IMG/VR virus record: IMGVR_UViG_3300045119_000356
Span: 1 to 64,000 of that record
Source of the DNA: a virus
Length of the DNA stretch: 64,000 bases
Reading direction: 5' to 3' (one strand)
A model generated the notes under the pieces. The model was not told where the DNA came from, did no database searches, and saw only the letters and a list, made by a program, of their open reading frames with translations. The first letter of the stretch is position 1, and every line of letters begins with the position of its first letter. Below are positions 1-8,146 of this stretch, one piece after another. A program made the translations under genes and the position numbers.

Positions 1-2308
1 CTGCTTTGACCGCGTTGCCGATGGCGGTTCGCACGCGATCTTTGAGTTTGCCTGCGAAGTCAGCACCGAAGGCAAACTCCATCGCCTTCGTTAGCCCCGT
101 GAAAACACCAGCCCACTTGATCGCCTTGATAATCCCAGCGAGACCGATGAAGTTGACCAGCATTGCGCGCAGACCGGGGTTCGCTTCGAGGAGATCGCTC
201 GTGAACTTGGAAGCGCCAGTCAAAGCATCCACGTAGAGCGTTAGCGGCCCGCTGGCGCCCGCGAGCTGGCCGAAGAGTCTGGTTACCTGGGTCAGAGCTT
301 CGATCAGGTGCGGGCCGAAGGTTTCGCTCGTGGTTTCGAGCAATTCGGTGAACACCGGCAGGAGTTCGACGCGGACCTGATGCAAGAGCTCGGTGATGGT
401 GCCCATGCCTTGGCTACTGCCGAGCTCGAAGAAGGCTTTGACGATGTCCCTGACCAGGCGGCCTGCTTCCCACAGCGGCGCTTTGGCGTCTCGGAAGTAG
501 GCCGCGATCGAGTCGCGCCCACGAGTGGACTTCGACCATTTCTCTAGGCCTTCGGAACCCAGGTTCAGCGCGTCGAGGATCTGCCGCCCCAGAGGCGCGG
601 CCTCTTCCCCGATGACGTGCATCGTCCCGCCCAGGTTGCCGAAGATCGACGTGAGCACTTCGACCACCTGACGAGTGCGACCGAAGAACTTCGCCATGTC
701 GCCGTTTTTGCGGTTGACTTCGGTCGATTTCTCGACCCATGCTGCGAGCCCGTTCGTGTACCTGCCCATGAACTTGATAAAGGGCTGAGCGACGACCATG
801 ACGTTCTCCAGGCCCTTGAAAAGGTGCTCGGCACTGCGGCCGATCAAACCGAGCGTTTGCGCGTTTCCGCGACCGACGATTTCAAGGTCATGGCCGAACC
901 CACGCGAACCGAAGAGCTTGCCCGCGCGCTCGGAGAGCGTCCCCATCACGCGCCCGGTGACGCCGATTACTTTGTTGACGACAGGCAGGTTGCGCAGCGC
1001 TGAGGTGATCCCCTTTTCTGCGCCCGGCAGGAACCCTTTGGCCGCGGTCGCTTGCAACCCTTTGAGCTGAGGCTGGAGACCGAAGAGGAAGCGAGCGAAT
1101 TTCGCCGCCGATGGCGAGAGTTTCGCGAAGGCTTCATCGACTTTATTCGCCGTGGTCCCAGTTTCGGTCAGGGTTTCATTAGCTTCGCGCTCGGCTTCTG
1201 CAACCCCTTCGGAGGACTTCTTGACTTCGCGGTTTGCTTCGTTCAGCGAGCGGCGCGCTTCGACCACGGCGGGGTCTTTGCGCACGCCGCCGTGGTGCTC
1301 TTTCCTGTCTTCCTGCTGAGCGCGTTTGCTTTCGATCCTCGCCTCTTTAACCCGCTGATGAGATTCGCGCACACCCAGTTCAAGTTCTTCGATTTCCAGC
1401 AGCGTGCTTTTCGGATTCGCCTCCGCCTTGTTCAGCTCGACGATGGAACGGCGCAGCGCGAGCTCGGCGCCTTGCTCCCCCAAGCGCGCGTCGATAGCCG
1501 CATTGCGCATGTCCTGCAACGTTTTGATCGCGGTGCGCCGAGCTTCGTCCAAGCCGACCACCGCGGTTTTCTGCGACCGCTCAGCGCCCTCTAGCTGTTC
1601 CTCGGCCGCACGGATCTGCTGCGACGCCGAGCGCTGTTTCTTGGCCGACGATTCCGCCGTGGTCCCCGCTTTGGACTGTTCGGCGCTGAGCGCTTTCAGC
1701 GCGGTACCTATACCCATGACGCTCAGGGCCCCAGTGCCGAGAGCCTGCCCCATAGTCCCGAGCAACGCTGGGACTGCCACCAGCAGCCCACTCAACGGCG
1801 CCAAGGCAGAGACCAGCCCTACCGTGCCGGCGCTCAATGCGTTGATCCCCTGCAACGCAGCGCCTGCGCCAGCTACAAGCGCAGGCCATTTGATCAAGCT
1901 GAGCGTCTTCGAGAAAAAGCTCGTGATCCGATTGGTCTTGGCAATCCCACCTTCGAGCCCAAGGAAACTTCTCTGGGTGTCGGTGTTGCTGCGCCGGACC
2001 TTCTCGTTTTCACGGACGGTCGTTTTCGAGGTGGTATTCCAGCTCTTCAGCGCGTCCTCGCTGACGCCAACCTGCTGTGCAACGGCCGCCCAGGACTGCC
2101 CCTGAGAACGCAGGAATTTCACGTGACGCTGCTGCTCGCGGCTCAGCGTCTGCGTGCTGCGAGTTAGGTTGTCCTGCTCGCGAGACATCTCTCGCGTCTT
2201 GGACTTGCTCCGATCTACCGCCGCGTCGAAGCGCTTGAAGTTCTTATCATCGAGCCTCGCATCGAGCCTCGCGAAGACATGGCCGACATCTATGCCGCCG
2301 GCCTCCAT
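1..2308 (-). CDS. Tape measure protein (C-terminus outside window)
   Basis: Sets tail length and is threaded through the tail tube. The minus-strand frame from the ATG at 2308 stays open for about 769 codons and runs past the left edge, so the end is missing. The N-terminal ~120 residues are charged. Residues ~125-200 are a Gly/Ala-rich hydrophobic stretch, and ~210-400 are Ala/Glu/Arg-rich coiled coil. This order, the length and the position directly after the frameshifted chaperone pair are typical of the family. GGAGG precedes the start, and the ATG abuts the chaperone stop (TAG then ATG). The reading is clear; the family is inferred from architecture and context. Confidence 0.93.
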   Translation of the reverse strand, partial: MEAGGIDVGHVFARLDARLDDKNFKRFDAAVDRSKSKTREMSREQDNLTRSTQTLSREQQRHVKFLRSQGQSWAAVAQQVGVSEDALKSWNTTSKTTVRENEKVRRSNTDTQRSFLGLEGGIAKTNRITSFFSKTLSLIKWPALVAGAGAALQGINALSAGTVGLVSALAPLSGLLVAVPALLGTMGQALGTGALSVMGIGTALKALSAEQSKAGTTAESSAKKQRSASQQIRAAEEQLEGAERSQKTAVVGLDEARRTAIKTLQDMRNAAIDARLGEQGAELALRRSIVELNKAEANPKSTLLEIEELELGVRESHQRVKEARIESKRAQQEDRKEHHGGVRKDPAVVEARRSLNEANREVKKSSEGVAEAEREANETLTETGTTANKVDEAFAKLSPSAAKFARFLFGLQPQLKGLQATAAKGFLPGAEKGITSALRNLPVVNKVIGVTGRVMGTLSERAGKLFGSRGFGHDLEIVGRGNAQTLGLIGRSAEHLFKGLENVMVVAQPFIKFMGRYTNGLAAWVEKSTEVNRKNGDMAKFFGRTRQVVEVLTSIFGNLGGTMHVIGEEAAPLGRQILDALNLGSEGLEKWSKSTRGRDSIAAYFRDAKAPLWEAGRLVRDIVKAFFELGSSQGMGTITELLHQVRVELLPVFTELLETTSETFGPHLIEALTQVTRLFGQLAGASGPLTLYVDALTGASKFTSDLLEANPGLRAMLVNFIGLAGIIKAIKWAGVFTGLTKAMEFAFGADFAGKLKDRVRTAIGNAVKA

Positions 2309-3315
2309 CTAGTTCCTCCGCTGCTTGGCCTGGTTCTCCAGCCCGGCCTTCAGGTGCCTGGCACGCGCCAGCGCCGTGGACGGCGACGGGGGAGTCTCCA
2401 ACGGAGACAAATCCCCCATGCCGATCACGGCATCCGGATCCTGCCCCGAGAGGGCGAGGCGCTGGCGCATTTCAAATTCCTCGTCCTCATGGATCAGCCT
2501 GAGGTGCTCGCTGAGGGCGCCCCAGCCCGGGCCGTGGAGGACCGCTCCTCTCCCCCATCCGTAGGCGGCTCCGAATCGGTGGAGGAGTCGGGCCTCTCCG
2601 ATGTCGTCGGGGACTCTGGGGTCGAATGGGTCTCGGCCTTCTCGTCGCCCTCTGTCGTCTCCGCCGTCGCCACCTCCCGCTCGTCCTCCGGCTCCGGCTC
2701 CTCCTCGGTCGTTTCCCCGCCCAGGCCCACCAGGGAGAGAAGTGAGCGCGCCTGGTCCCCTTTTCCCGCCATCTGCTCCCGCAGAATCTCCTGCGCAGCG
2801 AGTGCAAGATCAAGGAGCTCATCGACGCCGGCCTGGAAGAGCAGGCTTTTCCTGAGGCCCTCAATGTAGGAAGTGACGGCCTCTTCGCCTTCGCCGTCCT
2901 TTTCCTCCAGAACCTTGTCGTCTGCAACCACCCAGGCCAGGAGATCCGCGATGCGGTCACCAGCGAGATCGAAGGCGGTGGGGATGATCACCGCCATCGT
3001 CTCCTCTTGGCTTGGATCGTTGGCGAGCTCGATGTAGCCGCCGCTTTCCTTCCAAGCCTCGTCTGAGACGGCAGCGGCATCGGCCGGATAACGGAACTCC
3101 AGCGTCGCCCGCGAGATTTTGTCCACGTTGTTCTCGCGGTACTCGGTGACGTAAGCGCTGACCTTCTTGGAGACCTCAGGTGCGATCTCTCCCAGCGCCG
3201 TCAGCAGCCTGCCAATCCGAAAAGCCTTGTAGCCGCGGAACTTGTCGATGACGTACTCGGTGCCGCCAGCTTTGACGGTGCGCGAGACCGCCTGAGCCTC
3301 TTGCTCCTCGCTCAT
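2309..3315 (-). CDS. Tail assembly chaperone, -1 frameshift fusion product (G-T type)
   Basis: Long form of the tail chaperone that helps the tape measure assemble with tail tube subunits. Translation starts at 3315, slips back one base at GGGAAAA (codons GGA AAA, residue K185) and continues 150 codons in the -1 frame to a TAG at 2311-2309. That makes about 335 residues. The -1 frame has no start of its own but is open throughout. It reads as a plausible protein (motifs FDPRVPDDIGEARLLHRFG and HEDEEFEMRQRLALSG), joined through a Gly-rich linker. Programmed -1 shifting immediately before the tape measure gene is a conserved siphovirus feature. Confidence 0.88.
2494..3315 (-). CDS. Tail assembly chaperone, short form (G type)
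   Basis: Zero-frame product of 273 residues, made when the ribosome does not slip. It begins MSEEQEAQAV after GGAGAGGAGAACAC. Residues 1-180 are a compact alpha/beta region, and the tail after ~195 is low-complexity Glu/Ser/Thr/Pro. The low-complexity end is what one expects from a zero frame lying over the linker of the fused form. It acts in the cytoplasm during tail assembly. The major tail protein lies 13 bases upstream. Confidence 0.88.
   Translation of the reverse strand: MSEEQEAQAVSRTVKAGGTEYVIDKFRGYKAFRIGRLLTALGEIAPEVSKKVSAYVTEYRENNVDKISRATLEFRYPADAAAVSDEAWKESGGYIELANDPSQEETMAVIIPTAFDLAGDRIADLLAWVVADDKVLEEKDGEGEEAVTSYIEGLRKSLLFQAGVDELLDLALAAQEILREQMAGKGDQARSLLSLVGLGGETTEEEPEPEDEREVATAETTEGDEKAETHSTPESPTTSERPDSSTDSEPPTDGGEERSSTARAGAPSASTSG
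2761..2767 (-). other. Slippery heptamer GGGAAAA for -1 frameshift
   Basis: On the minus strand the zero frame reads GCG GGA AAA GGG, so G-GGA-AAA fits the X-XXY-YYZ rule exactly. Both P- and A-site tRNAs can re-pair after a -1 slip. It lies where the -1 frame becomes a long open frame ending just before the tape measure. Confidence 0.87.
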
Positions 3316-3328
3316 GTGTTCTCCTCTC

Positions 3329-4354
3329 CTAGCCGGTGAACGCGGCGCTGCCGCATTCAATGCTGATTTTGCTGCCGGGTTCTGCGCCGACCTTGCGCAT
3401 CGACCCGCCCAGCGAGAGCTCTACGGCTCCGCCATCGGGACTGGGCGGTATCGCCAGGTCAGGCGCCCACTTGACGCCGGGAAATTCGACTTCCATCGTC
3501 CTGGCCGGGACCAACGCACCAGCAGCATTTTTCTTCGTGAGTTTGAATTTGTAAGAGCCCACGTTCTCCGGCACCTTCAGCGGTTTTTTGCCCGCCGTGG
3601 GTGCCGCTTCGCCGTAGATCCGCTTGTTGTACTCGCCCTGCCCGGCGGAGTCCACAAGGATCGTGCAGCCAAGGGAGATGTTCGCGTTGCCCGTCACGAG
3701 ATCAATCGCAACTACGTCATCGCCGTAGTAAGGCGACAGGCCCTCGTCCCAGGTAGCGGTGAACTGCGAGCTGCCTTTCAGCACCACGGTGTTAACCGCG
3801 AAAGTGCCGGTGCCCTCGGTCCAGAGGAAGGGATCCTCAGTCGGCTGTTCGATGGTGGGGTCAACCGTGAAGACCTCGCCTGGGTCGAGCGAGAGCACGG
3901 CCGGCGTGATCCGAACGACCTTCTGACCAGTCGAGCCTTCCATGACGAGCTGCCCGACGCGGCAGTCATTGAACTTTTCTCGCTGCACGACCGAGCCGCC
4001 AACGCGCTTCCAGAAGGTGGCCCAGAAGCCGCCGTTCGTCTGCGGCGTGAACGTGTGTTTCCAGGGGTCGGCGGCGCCGACAACTGTGTCAGCGCCGAAG
4101 AAGATCCAGCACAGCCAAGCCGTCTCGGTCGGCGTCGTCTGGAGACCGGGGTTGCCCTCGCCGGTCAGCGTGTTGACGAAGTCCGTCATATCTCCGAAGC
4201 GGTCGAGGTTGGAGAAACCCTCCGAGCCGTCCTCGCGATTCGTCGCCAGGTCACCGGCAACTTGGTTGAAGCGCCGTTTGCCTTCGGTGGCGGGCGTGCC
4301 CTTCGCCGACTGCTTGGCACCCCACAGCGCGTACAAGTTTGACTCAAGTGCCAT
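3329..4354 (-). CDS. Major tail (tube) protein
   Basis: 341 residues; expected to polymerise into the tail tube. The N-terminus MALESNLYALWGAKQSAKGTPA and a following beta-rich body with many Gly and Thr resemble phage tail tube proteins. The C-terminal part carries a SMRKVGAEPGSKISIECG strand pattern. It lies immediately upstream of the chaperone pair, the standard siphovirus order. GAAGGGAG precedes the ATG, which overlaps the upstream stop as TGATG. The family is assigned from sequence character plus synteny. Confidence 0.85.
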   Translation of the reverse strand: MALESNLYALWGAKQSAKGTPATEGKRRFNQVAGDLATNREDGSEGFSNLDRFGDMTDFVNTLTGEGNPGLQTTPTETAWLCWIFFGADTVVGAADPWKHTFTPQTNGGFWATFWKRVGGSVVQREKFNDCRVGQLVMEGSTGQKVVRITPAVLSLDPGEVFTVDPTIEQPTEDPFLWTEGTGTFAVNTVVLKGSSQFTATWDEGLSPYYGDDVVAIDLVTGNANISLGCTILVDSAGQGEYNKRIYGEAAPTAGKKPLKVPENVGSYKFKLTKKNAAGALVPARTMEVEFPGVKWAPDLAIPPSPDGGAVELSLGGSMRKVGAEPGSKISIECGSAAFTG

Positions 4355-4917
4355 CAGTCACCACTCCCTTCGATCGAGGCCTGTCCATCGCCAGCGGCAT
4401 CGCCTCCCTGGTCGGTGGACTGCTCACTTGCGGAGTCGGCTGCCTGCTGAGCATGTTCTTCTTCGACCTCACGTTGCGCAGATTCGGAGGCAAGCTCGGC
4501 CTCCTCAGTCGCGATGGCTTCGGCCAACTGTTCCTTGTCCATCGACGAGCGACCCGTGATGTCCAGCTCGCTCGCTCGTTTGCGGAGGTCGGAGAGGCTC
4601 GGACCCGAGCCGGAGATGACATCTACTTCGGCGTAGCTCGCCGGTTCGTCGCCATCCTCGACCTCAACTGATTCGAGCGCCGGGTAGTTTTTCAGCGCGT
4701 CGGCCACCTGAGCATCGCGTAGAGAGCGCGCGCCCTCGGCCTCAGTCAGGTCGCCATCGGAGTTCTTGCGCGGCTCCAGGCCGAGAACGATCTTGCCGCC
4801 GCCCTCCTCCAGTGCCTCGCCAACATCGAAGGAAATCCCGTCCACCAGCGCCACGCTGCCGCCGCTGAACTCGTCGTAGTCCGGGCGAAGCCCGAAAGCA
4901 ATCAAGTCTGTGCTCAT
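4354..4917 (-). CDS. Head-tail region protein with SAP/Rho-N-like helix pair
   Basis: 187 residues of unknown function between the tail terminator candidate and the tail tube gene. Residues ~105-135 (LSDLRKRASELDITGRSSMDKEQLAEAI) have the spacing of a SAP or Rho N-terminal helix-extended-helix. Phage proteins here often carry this motif, typically a nucleic-acid-binding fold. The C-terminal ~50 residues are Glu/Ala/Ser/Asp-rich and probably disordered. A short hairpin (CGAACC/GGTTCG) sits directly before the ATG, so the better Shine-Dalgarno is the AAGGGG inside it. Confidence 0.6.
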   Translation of the reverse strand: MSTDLIAFGLRPDYDEFSGGSVALVDGISFDVGEALEEGGGKIVLGLEPRKNSDGDLTEAEGARSLRDAQVADALKNYPALESVEVEDGDEPASYAEVDVISGSGPSLSDLRKRASELDITGRSSMDKEQLAEAIATEEAELASESAQREVEEEHAQQAADSASEQSTDQGGDAAGDGQASIEGSGD

Positions 4918-5045
4918 GCGCGAACCCCTTGGTTCGGGTGTCTCCTCCGACGCCGCAACCGGCAGCAGAAGCCGTCGAGCGCGAACATAGGCGATCTCGG
5001 CTTAGTACCCCACGTCGCCTCGAAGCAAAGATCCCGCTGTTTGCG

Positions 5046-5537
5046 CTAGAGACCGCCCTCGGCGTAGAGCTCAAAAATGTAGCTCAAGGTGAATGAGTAG
5101 CCCTCCGGCCCGTTGCCAACCGGCTGCATCGGCCTCCATTCGAGCGACTCGATAACCGAGAGACCGGCCATGTCCCAGTTGCGCTTGTCATGCAAGAGCA
5201 GGCGCAGACGCGAGTCGATCTGACCAGCTAGCTGCGGCGTCTTCGAGCGCACCCAGAAGTCGAAGGTCGAACGTCGCCTGAACTTCTCCAACGTCCCAGT
5301 CGGGATGCCGCCCGTGTAGATCAACGAGAGCACAGCAGCGGAATTGTTCTCGTTGCCGCTGCGCTCGCCAGGTGCCGGCGGGCCGTCGCGTGGGTCGATG
5401 AAGACTGGGTACAGCGTGCCTTTTGGACCGTCTGGATCTTCGTCTCCAGGTTTACGGAAGCCAGGTTCTTCACCAGCGCGACCGCTGTTCTCGGCAATAA
5501 GGAAGTCGCGAATGAACGGCTGCGCCAGAGCTTCCAC
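5046..5537 (-). CDS. Tail terminator / completion protein
   Basis: 163 residues. The position between the HK97 gp10-like protein and the tail tube gene, and the size, fit the tail terminator that caps the tube at the neck. The second half (STFDFWVRSKTPQLAGQIDSRLRLLL) resembles the alpha-beta fold region of such proteins. Translation is predicted to start at GTG 5537, seven bases after a TAGCGT -10 box, so the mRNA would be leaderless. Assignment is mainly by synteny. Confidence 0.62.
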   Translation of the reverse strand: MEALAQPFIRDFLIAENSGRAGEEPGFRKPGDEDPDGPKGTLYPVFIDPRDGPPAPGERSGNENNSAAVLSLIYTGGIPTGTLEKFRRRSTFDFWVRSKTPQLAGQIDSRLRLLLHDKRNWDMAGLSVIESLEWRPMQPVGNGPEGYSFTLSYIFELYAEGGL

Positions 5538-5544
5538 AGCGGGG

Positions 5545-5550
5545 ACGCTA
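5545..5550 (-). promoter_or_regulatory. Leaderless promoter -10 box (TAGCGT) for the 5046-5537 gene
   Basis: TAGCGT lies 7 bases before the GTG start, the spacing at which transcription would begin on the start codon itself. No Shine-Dalgarno is present. It follows the same pattern as a dozen other genes in this window. Confidence 0.6.
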
Positions 5551-5576
5551 CACGGCGCGTTAGGCGCTAGGCAAAC

Positions 5577-5605
5577 TAGAACCCAGGTACAAGATGTGCT
5601 AGGCT
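5577..5605 (+). promoter_or_regulatory. Plus-strand promoter with palindromic operator over the -35
   Basis: TAGAAC (5577-5582), a 17-base spacer and an extended -10 TGC-TAGGCT (5600-5605) face the plus-strand gene at 5641. The operator-like palindrome GAACCCAGGTAC occupies 5579-5590, over the -35. The leader then carries GAGAGGGG nine bases before the ATG. Confidence 0.68.
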
Positions 5606-5640
5606 GCCTCTACACAATCGACTGAGAGGGGCAACCTCAG

Positions 5641-5856
5641 ATGAACGATATTCCGACTTGTCATATTTGTCGTCGGCCGATCTATACGGGCGAAGCGCGC
5701 GAGGAGTTCGATGGCCAGGGCGCGGATAGCTTTTGCGACGACTCGCTGCTCTACTACGAGGAGGGCGCACCGATCCTGGCTATCCATTGGGCCTGCGGCG
5801 AGGAAGACAACGCTGCTCGCGCCGAGGCTGCTTACTTCGCAGGCTACGGAACTTAG
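5641..5856 (+). CDS. Small zinc-ribbon moron protein
   Basis: 71 residues, on the strand opposite to the structural genes around it. Cysteines in a CxxC pair (CHIC at 7-10) plus later Cys and His residues (FCDD, HWACG) suggest a zinc-binding ribbon. Function unknown. It has its own promoter with an operator palindrome, a good ribosome site and its own terminator hairpin (5893-5909). This is the layout of a moron, a gene added to a late operon and expressed independently. Confidence 0.8.
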   Translation: MNDIPTCHICRRPIYTGEAREEFDGQGADSFCDDSLLYYEEGAPILAIHWACGEEDNAARAEAAYFAGYGT

Positions 5857-5892
5857 CGGGCCAGTTGCCCAAACGAAGCCCGTCGAGCGACT

Positions 5893-5909
5893 ACGGCCCT
5901 TCGGGCCGT
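5893..5909 (+). terminator. Hairpin terminator after the plus-strand moron
   Basis: ACGGCCC-TTC-GGGCCGT is a perfect 7-bp stem followed by TTGTCGTT on the plus strand. It lies 36 bases after the stop of the 5641-5856 gene. Confidence 0.7.
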
Positions 5910-5924
5910 TTGTCGTTGAAGGCA

Positions 5925-6281
5925 TTACCCGACCGCGCGAACCCTGCCGGTTTCGACCTGCCCAGATGCCCGCAGCGTCCCCTCGCGGAGCGGTGCCTCG
6001 CGCTGCGCCTCGCCAAGGACGATCTCCGCGAAGGCGCCGATCGCATCCTCCATCGCACGGTCGATGACTTTGGCAACGCTCTCGGCTGACTGGAGCTTGC
6101 CAGTGCTCGCCAGTGCCTCGCGCATTTTCGCGGCGAGGAACTCCTGGAGTGCCGGTGCATACGTCTTCAGCGGGCCCTCCAGGTACTTGCCGTGGCCGTG
6201 CTTGTGCGTCAGGTCCGTGCGCTCATGCTGGTAAGCGGCGTAGACGGTGTTGAAGCTGACTGTCGCTCGCACCGTGACCAT
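5925..6281 (-). CDS. HK97 gp10-like head-tail protein
   Basis: 118 residues. The motif LGEAQREAPLREGTLRASGQVE near the C-terminus is the characteristic signature of the HK97 gp10 family, whose members act at the neck or in tail completion. The position between the neck proteins and the tail terminator agrees. Start ATG 6281 is seven bases after TAGCAT, so it is probably leaderless; the promoter is back to back with that of the plus-strand gene at 6319. Confidence 0.75.
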   Translation of the reverse strand: MVTVRATVSFNTVYAAYQHERTDLTHKHGHGKYLEGPLKTYAPALQEFLAAKMREALASTGKLQSAESVAKVIDRAMEDAIGAFAEIVLGEAQREAPLREGTLRASGQVETGRVRAVG

Positions 6282-6318
6282 CGACCAGATGCTACGCCCC
6301 GAGCGCTAGGCTTTCCCC
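6281..6318. promoter_or_regulatory. Divergent pair of leaderless promoters
   Basis: On the minus strand TAGCAT (6289-6294) lies 7 bases before ATG 6281. On the plus strand TAGGCT (6307-6312) lies 6 bases before ATG 6319. The 37-bp gap between the two start codons thus holds two -10 boxes and no room for leaders. Confidence 0.62.
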
Positions 6319-6546
6319 ATGAATGCCGCCGAGCGCGTCCACGCAATCCATCAGCGCCTTGAAAAGACGGAGCTTGGATCTCGCGTCGAGCTCGTCATGC
6401 TCGCGACCGACAATGTGCGCGGCGAGCTGAAGCGCTTCGACGAGTTCGCCGTGACCGTCAAGCCGGATGAAGGCGAAGAGCAAACCATCGGCTTCAGTCG
6501 CATCCGAGACGTTGCAGTCTTCACTTCTTCAAAAGGCCCCGTTTAG
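6319..6546 (+). CDS. Small plus-strand moron, possible Sm-like barrel
   Basis: 75 residues, opposite to its neighbours. After a short N-terminal helix the chain alternates in a pattern resembling Sm/LSm strands: RVELVMLATDN, GELKRFDEFAVTVK, then SRIRDVAVF. The order strand, G-x-V/L, F-D-x-F, loop, strand, I-x-x-I/V matches the Sm1/Sm2 layout. An RNA-binding role is therefore conceivable but unproven. The 3' end overlaps the convergent minor capsid gene by 26 bases. The start is leaderless. Confidence 0.68.
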   Translation: MNAAERVHAIHQRLEKTELGSRVELVMLATDNVRGELKRFDEFAVTVKPDEGEEQTIGFSRIRDVAVFTSSKGPV

Positions 6547-8146
6547 CGAAGAGCTTCTCGATCTCCTTCGCAACCGGAGCGAAGTCCTCCGGGTCGGTCC
6601 AGTAGGAGACGAATTTCTTGCCCTCTTCTTCCTCGCCATCGGTCCAGGCGCGGATCTGCGCTTTCATCTGCTCATCGCCGGATCGTTCTGCGATCCACTG
6701 CTCATAGGACCGCGCCCAGATCTCCGTCCAGTCCTTCTGGTAGGACGAGCCGTAGATGCGCATGCGCGAACCGGCCTCGGAGTTTTTGATGGCCTCGCGC
6801 CAGGCGTCGTACTCCTCGTTGCCGTATTGGCTGGCGTAACGCGATTCAGGCTTGCGCCCGAAGAAAGTCCCCTGCGGCGAATCGAAGTCACCGAGATGAA
6901 CTGAGTCGAGGTAGTGCCCGGTCTCGTGCACGGTTCCGTTGAATGACGTAGGCCCAGGTCGGCCTGCGTCTTTGCCGCTGAGATGAACCCCTCGCAGAGC
7001 TCGCCGGCTAATCAGGATCTCCGACGAGATCGACTCGGCCTTCCCGCTTTTGTTCGGTAGGAACGCGGCGCCATGGGAGCCGTATTGACCGCGGCGCAGA
7101 TTCCCCGTCTTGATCGTCGGCACGATCTTCAGCCCGGTCGGGAAGCTGTGCACCTTCTCGATGGTGCGCAGACCGTGGTCAATCTGATCGCGGAAGAGCT
7201 TTTCCGGCTTCTTCTCACCGTCTTCAACGTTGTGCACAATCGAGCGCGCCTCAGAGCCTGAGGAAGGTTTGGGTTTCGCAGCCGGCGGCGTCTCTTCAAG
7301 ATCGACCCCAAGCAGCTCGAAGTTCTCCTTGGCCGCACCGAGCACGTGCTCGCAGTTCGGATGAAACGGCGGGAACGCCGGGATCTTCTCGTAGCCCTCG
7401 GTGTTGCCCGTCAGCGAGTACGTCTTGCCCTCGTAGAGCTGGCAAAGCGGCGTCTTCGTGTTGTGGTCGGAGATCGTCACCAGATCCAGGCCGACCTGAA
7501 GCAGCCTGTCCACGGTGCCGAGCGTCATCGCCTCGCGCTGAGTCGAGCGCGCGACCATCCGTGCGTAGGTGTCGAGCTTCCACTGGCGGCCGGATTTATC
7601 GGTGAAGCCTTTGAGCCCTTCCTCGGCAAGCCGCGTGGCTATGCGTTTCGAGGTCTCGCGTCTGCTCAGCCCGGCGGCGACGCCAGTGCCGACCTCTTCC
7701 AGGCCAACGCGGCGAAAGACATCTTCCGCTGAGCGCCCAACGCCGATCAGCGATTCCTCCAGTTTGCGTTCCACGGAAGCCTGGATGGCCTGAACCGCAC
7801 CCTGGTTGGCGCCGCTGGCGAAAGCCGGCTTCAGCAGATCTTCAGTGAGATCTTCCGGCAATACGGCTTCCGCAGATGCGTCGGCCGCCGTCGCCCCAAG
7901 CTGATAAGCGCCCGCGATACTCAGCCCTGTCAGGCCCTCGGTGCGTTGGCGCAGATCGGCCAGAACCCGTTCCACCGCGGTGAGTTGCTTTTTGCGCTGG
8001 TCGGCGGATTTCAGCGAACCGCGTCGGATGGCCGAAGTGATCAGCGTCCGCAACAAGCGAGCAGCGCGCTCGTAGCTCGCGATCAGTTCTACCGTCGCAA
8101 CCTCAGGAAGGCGTTCTACGCGCCTCTCCTCGTTATCCACCGCCAC
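6521..8146 (-). CDS. Minor capsid protein fused to a zincin metallopeptidase domain
   Basis: 541 residues. Residues 1-~280 match the phage minor capsid type 2 layout: long helices, then ARSTQREAM, LDLVTISDHNTKTPLC and FHPNCEHVLG. After a Pro/Ser linker (~285-300) comes a second domain with HETGH at 407-411, a zinc metallopeptidase HExxH motif. TEIWARSYEQW at 474-483 follows, where Glu475 or Glu482 could be the third ligand. MuF-type head proteins often carry such C-terminal enzymatic or toxin domains that enter the cell with the DNA. GTG 8146 overlaps the upstream gene; GTG 8140 is an alternative start. Confidence 0.8.
   Translation of the reverse strand: MAVDNEERRVERLPEVATVELIASYERAARLLRTLITSAIRRGSLKSADQRKKQLTAVERVLADLRQRTEGLTGLSIAGAYQLGATAADASAEAVLPEDLTEDLLKPAFASGANQGAVQAIQASVERKLEESLIGVGRSAEDVFRRVGLEEVGTGVAAGLSRRETSKRIATRLAEEGLKGFTDKSGRQWKLDTYARMVARSTQREAMTLGTVDRLLQVGLDLVTISDHNTKTPLCQLYEGKTYSLTGNTEGYEKIPAFPPFHPNCEHVLGAAKENFELLGVDLEETPPAAKPKPSSGSEARSIVHNVEDGEKKPEKLFRDQIDHGLRTIEKVHSFPTGLKIVPTIKTGNLRRGQYGSHGAAFLPNKSGKAESISSEILISRRALRGVHLSGKDAGRPGPTSFNGTVHETGHYLDSVHLGDFDSPQGTFFGRKPESRYASQYGNEEYDAWREAIKNSEAGSRMRIYGSSYQKDWTEIWARSYEQWIAERSGDEQMKAQIRAWTDGEEEEGKKFVSYWTDPEDFAPVAKEIEKLFAKRGLLKK

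Noticed and set aside
555-566. Operator-like palindrome GAACCCAGGTTC inside the tape measure gene
   Set aside because: It is in the middle of coding sequence with no -10 nearby and one arm change on each side; probably chance, though a stoperator role cannot be excluded.
2487-2960. Third-frame ORF in the chaperone region (very Arg/Ser-rich)
   Set aside because: It is the +1 frame across a low-complexity acidic stretch. The -1 frame, reached by GGGAAAA, gives the sensible continuation.
3314-4342. Plus-strand frame opposite the tail tube gene
   Set aside because: Shadow frame; the minus strand has a Shine-Dalgarno, correct synteny and tail protein character.
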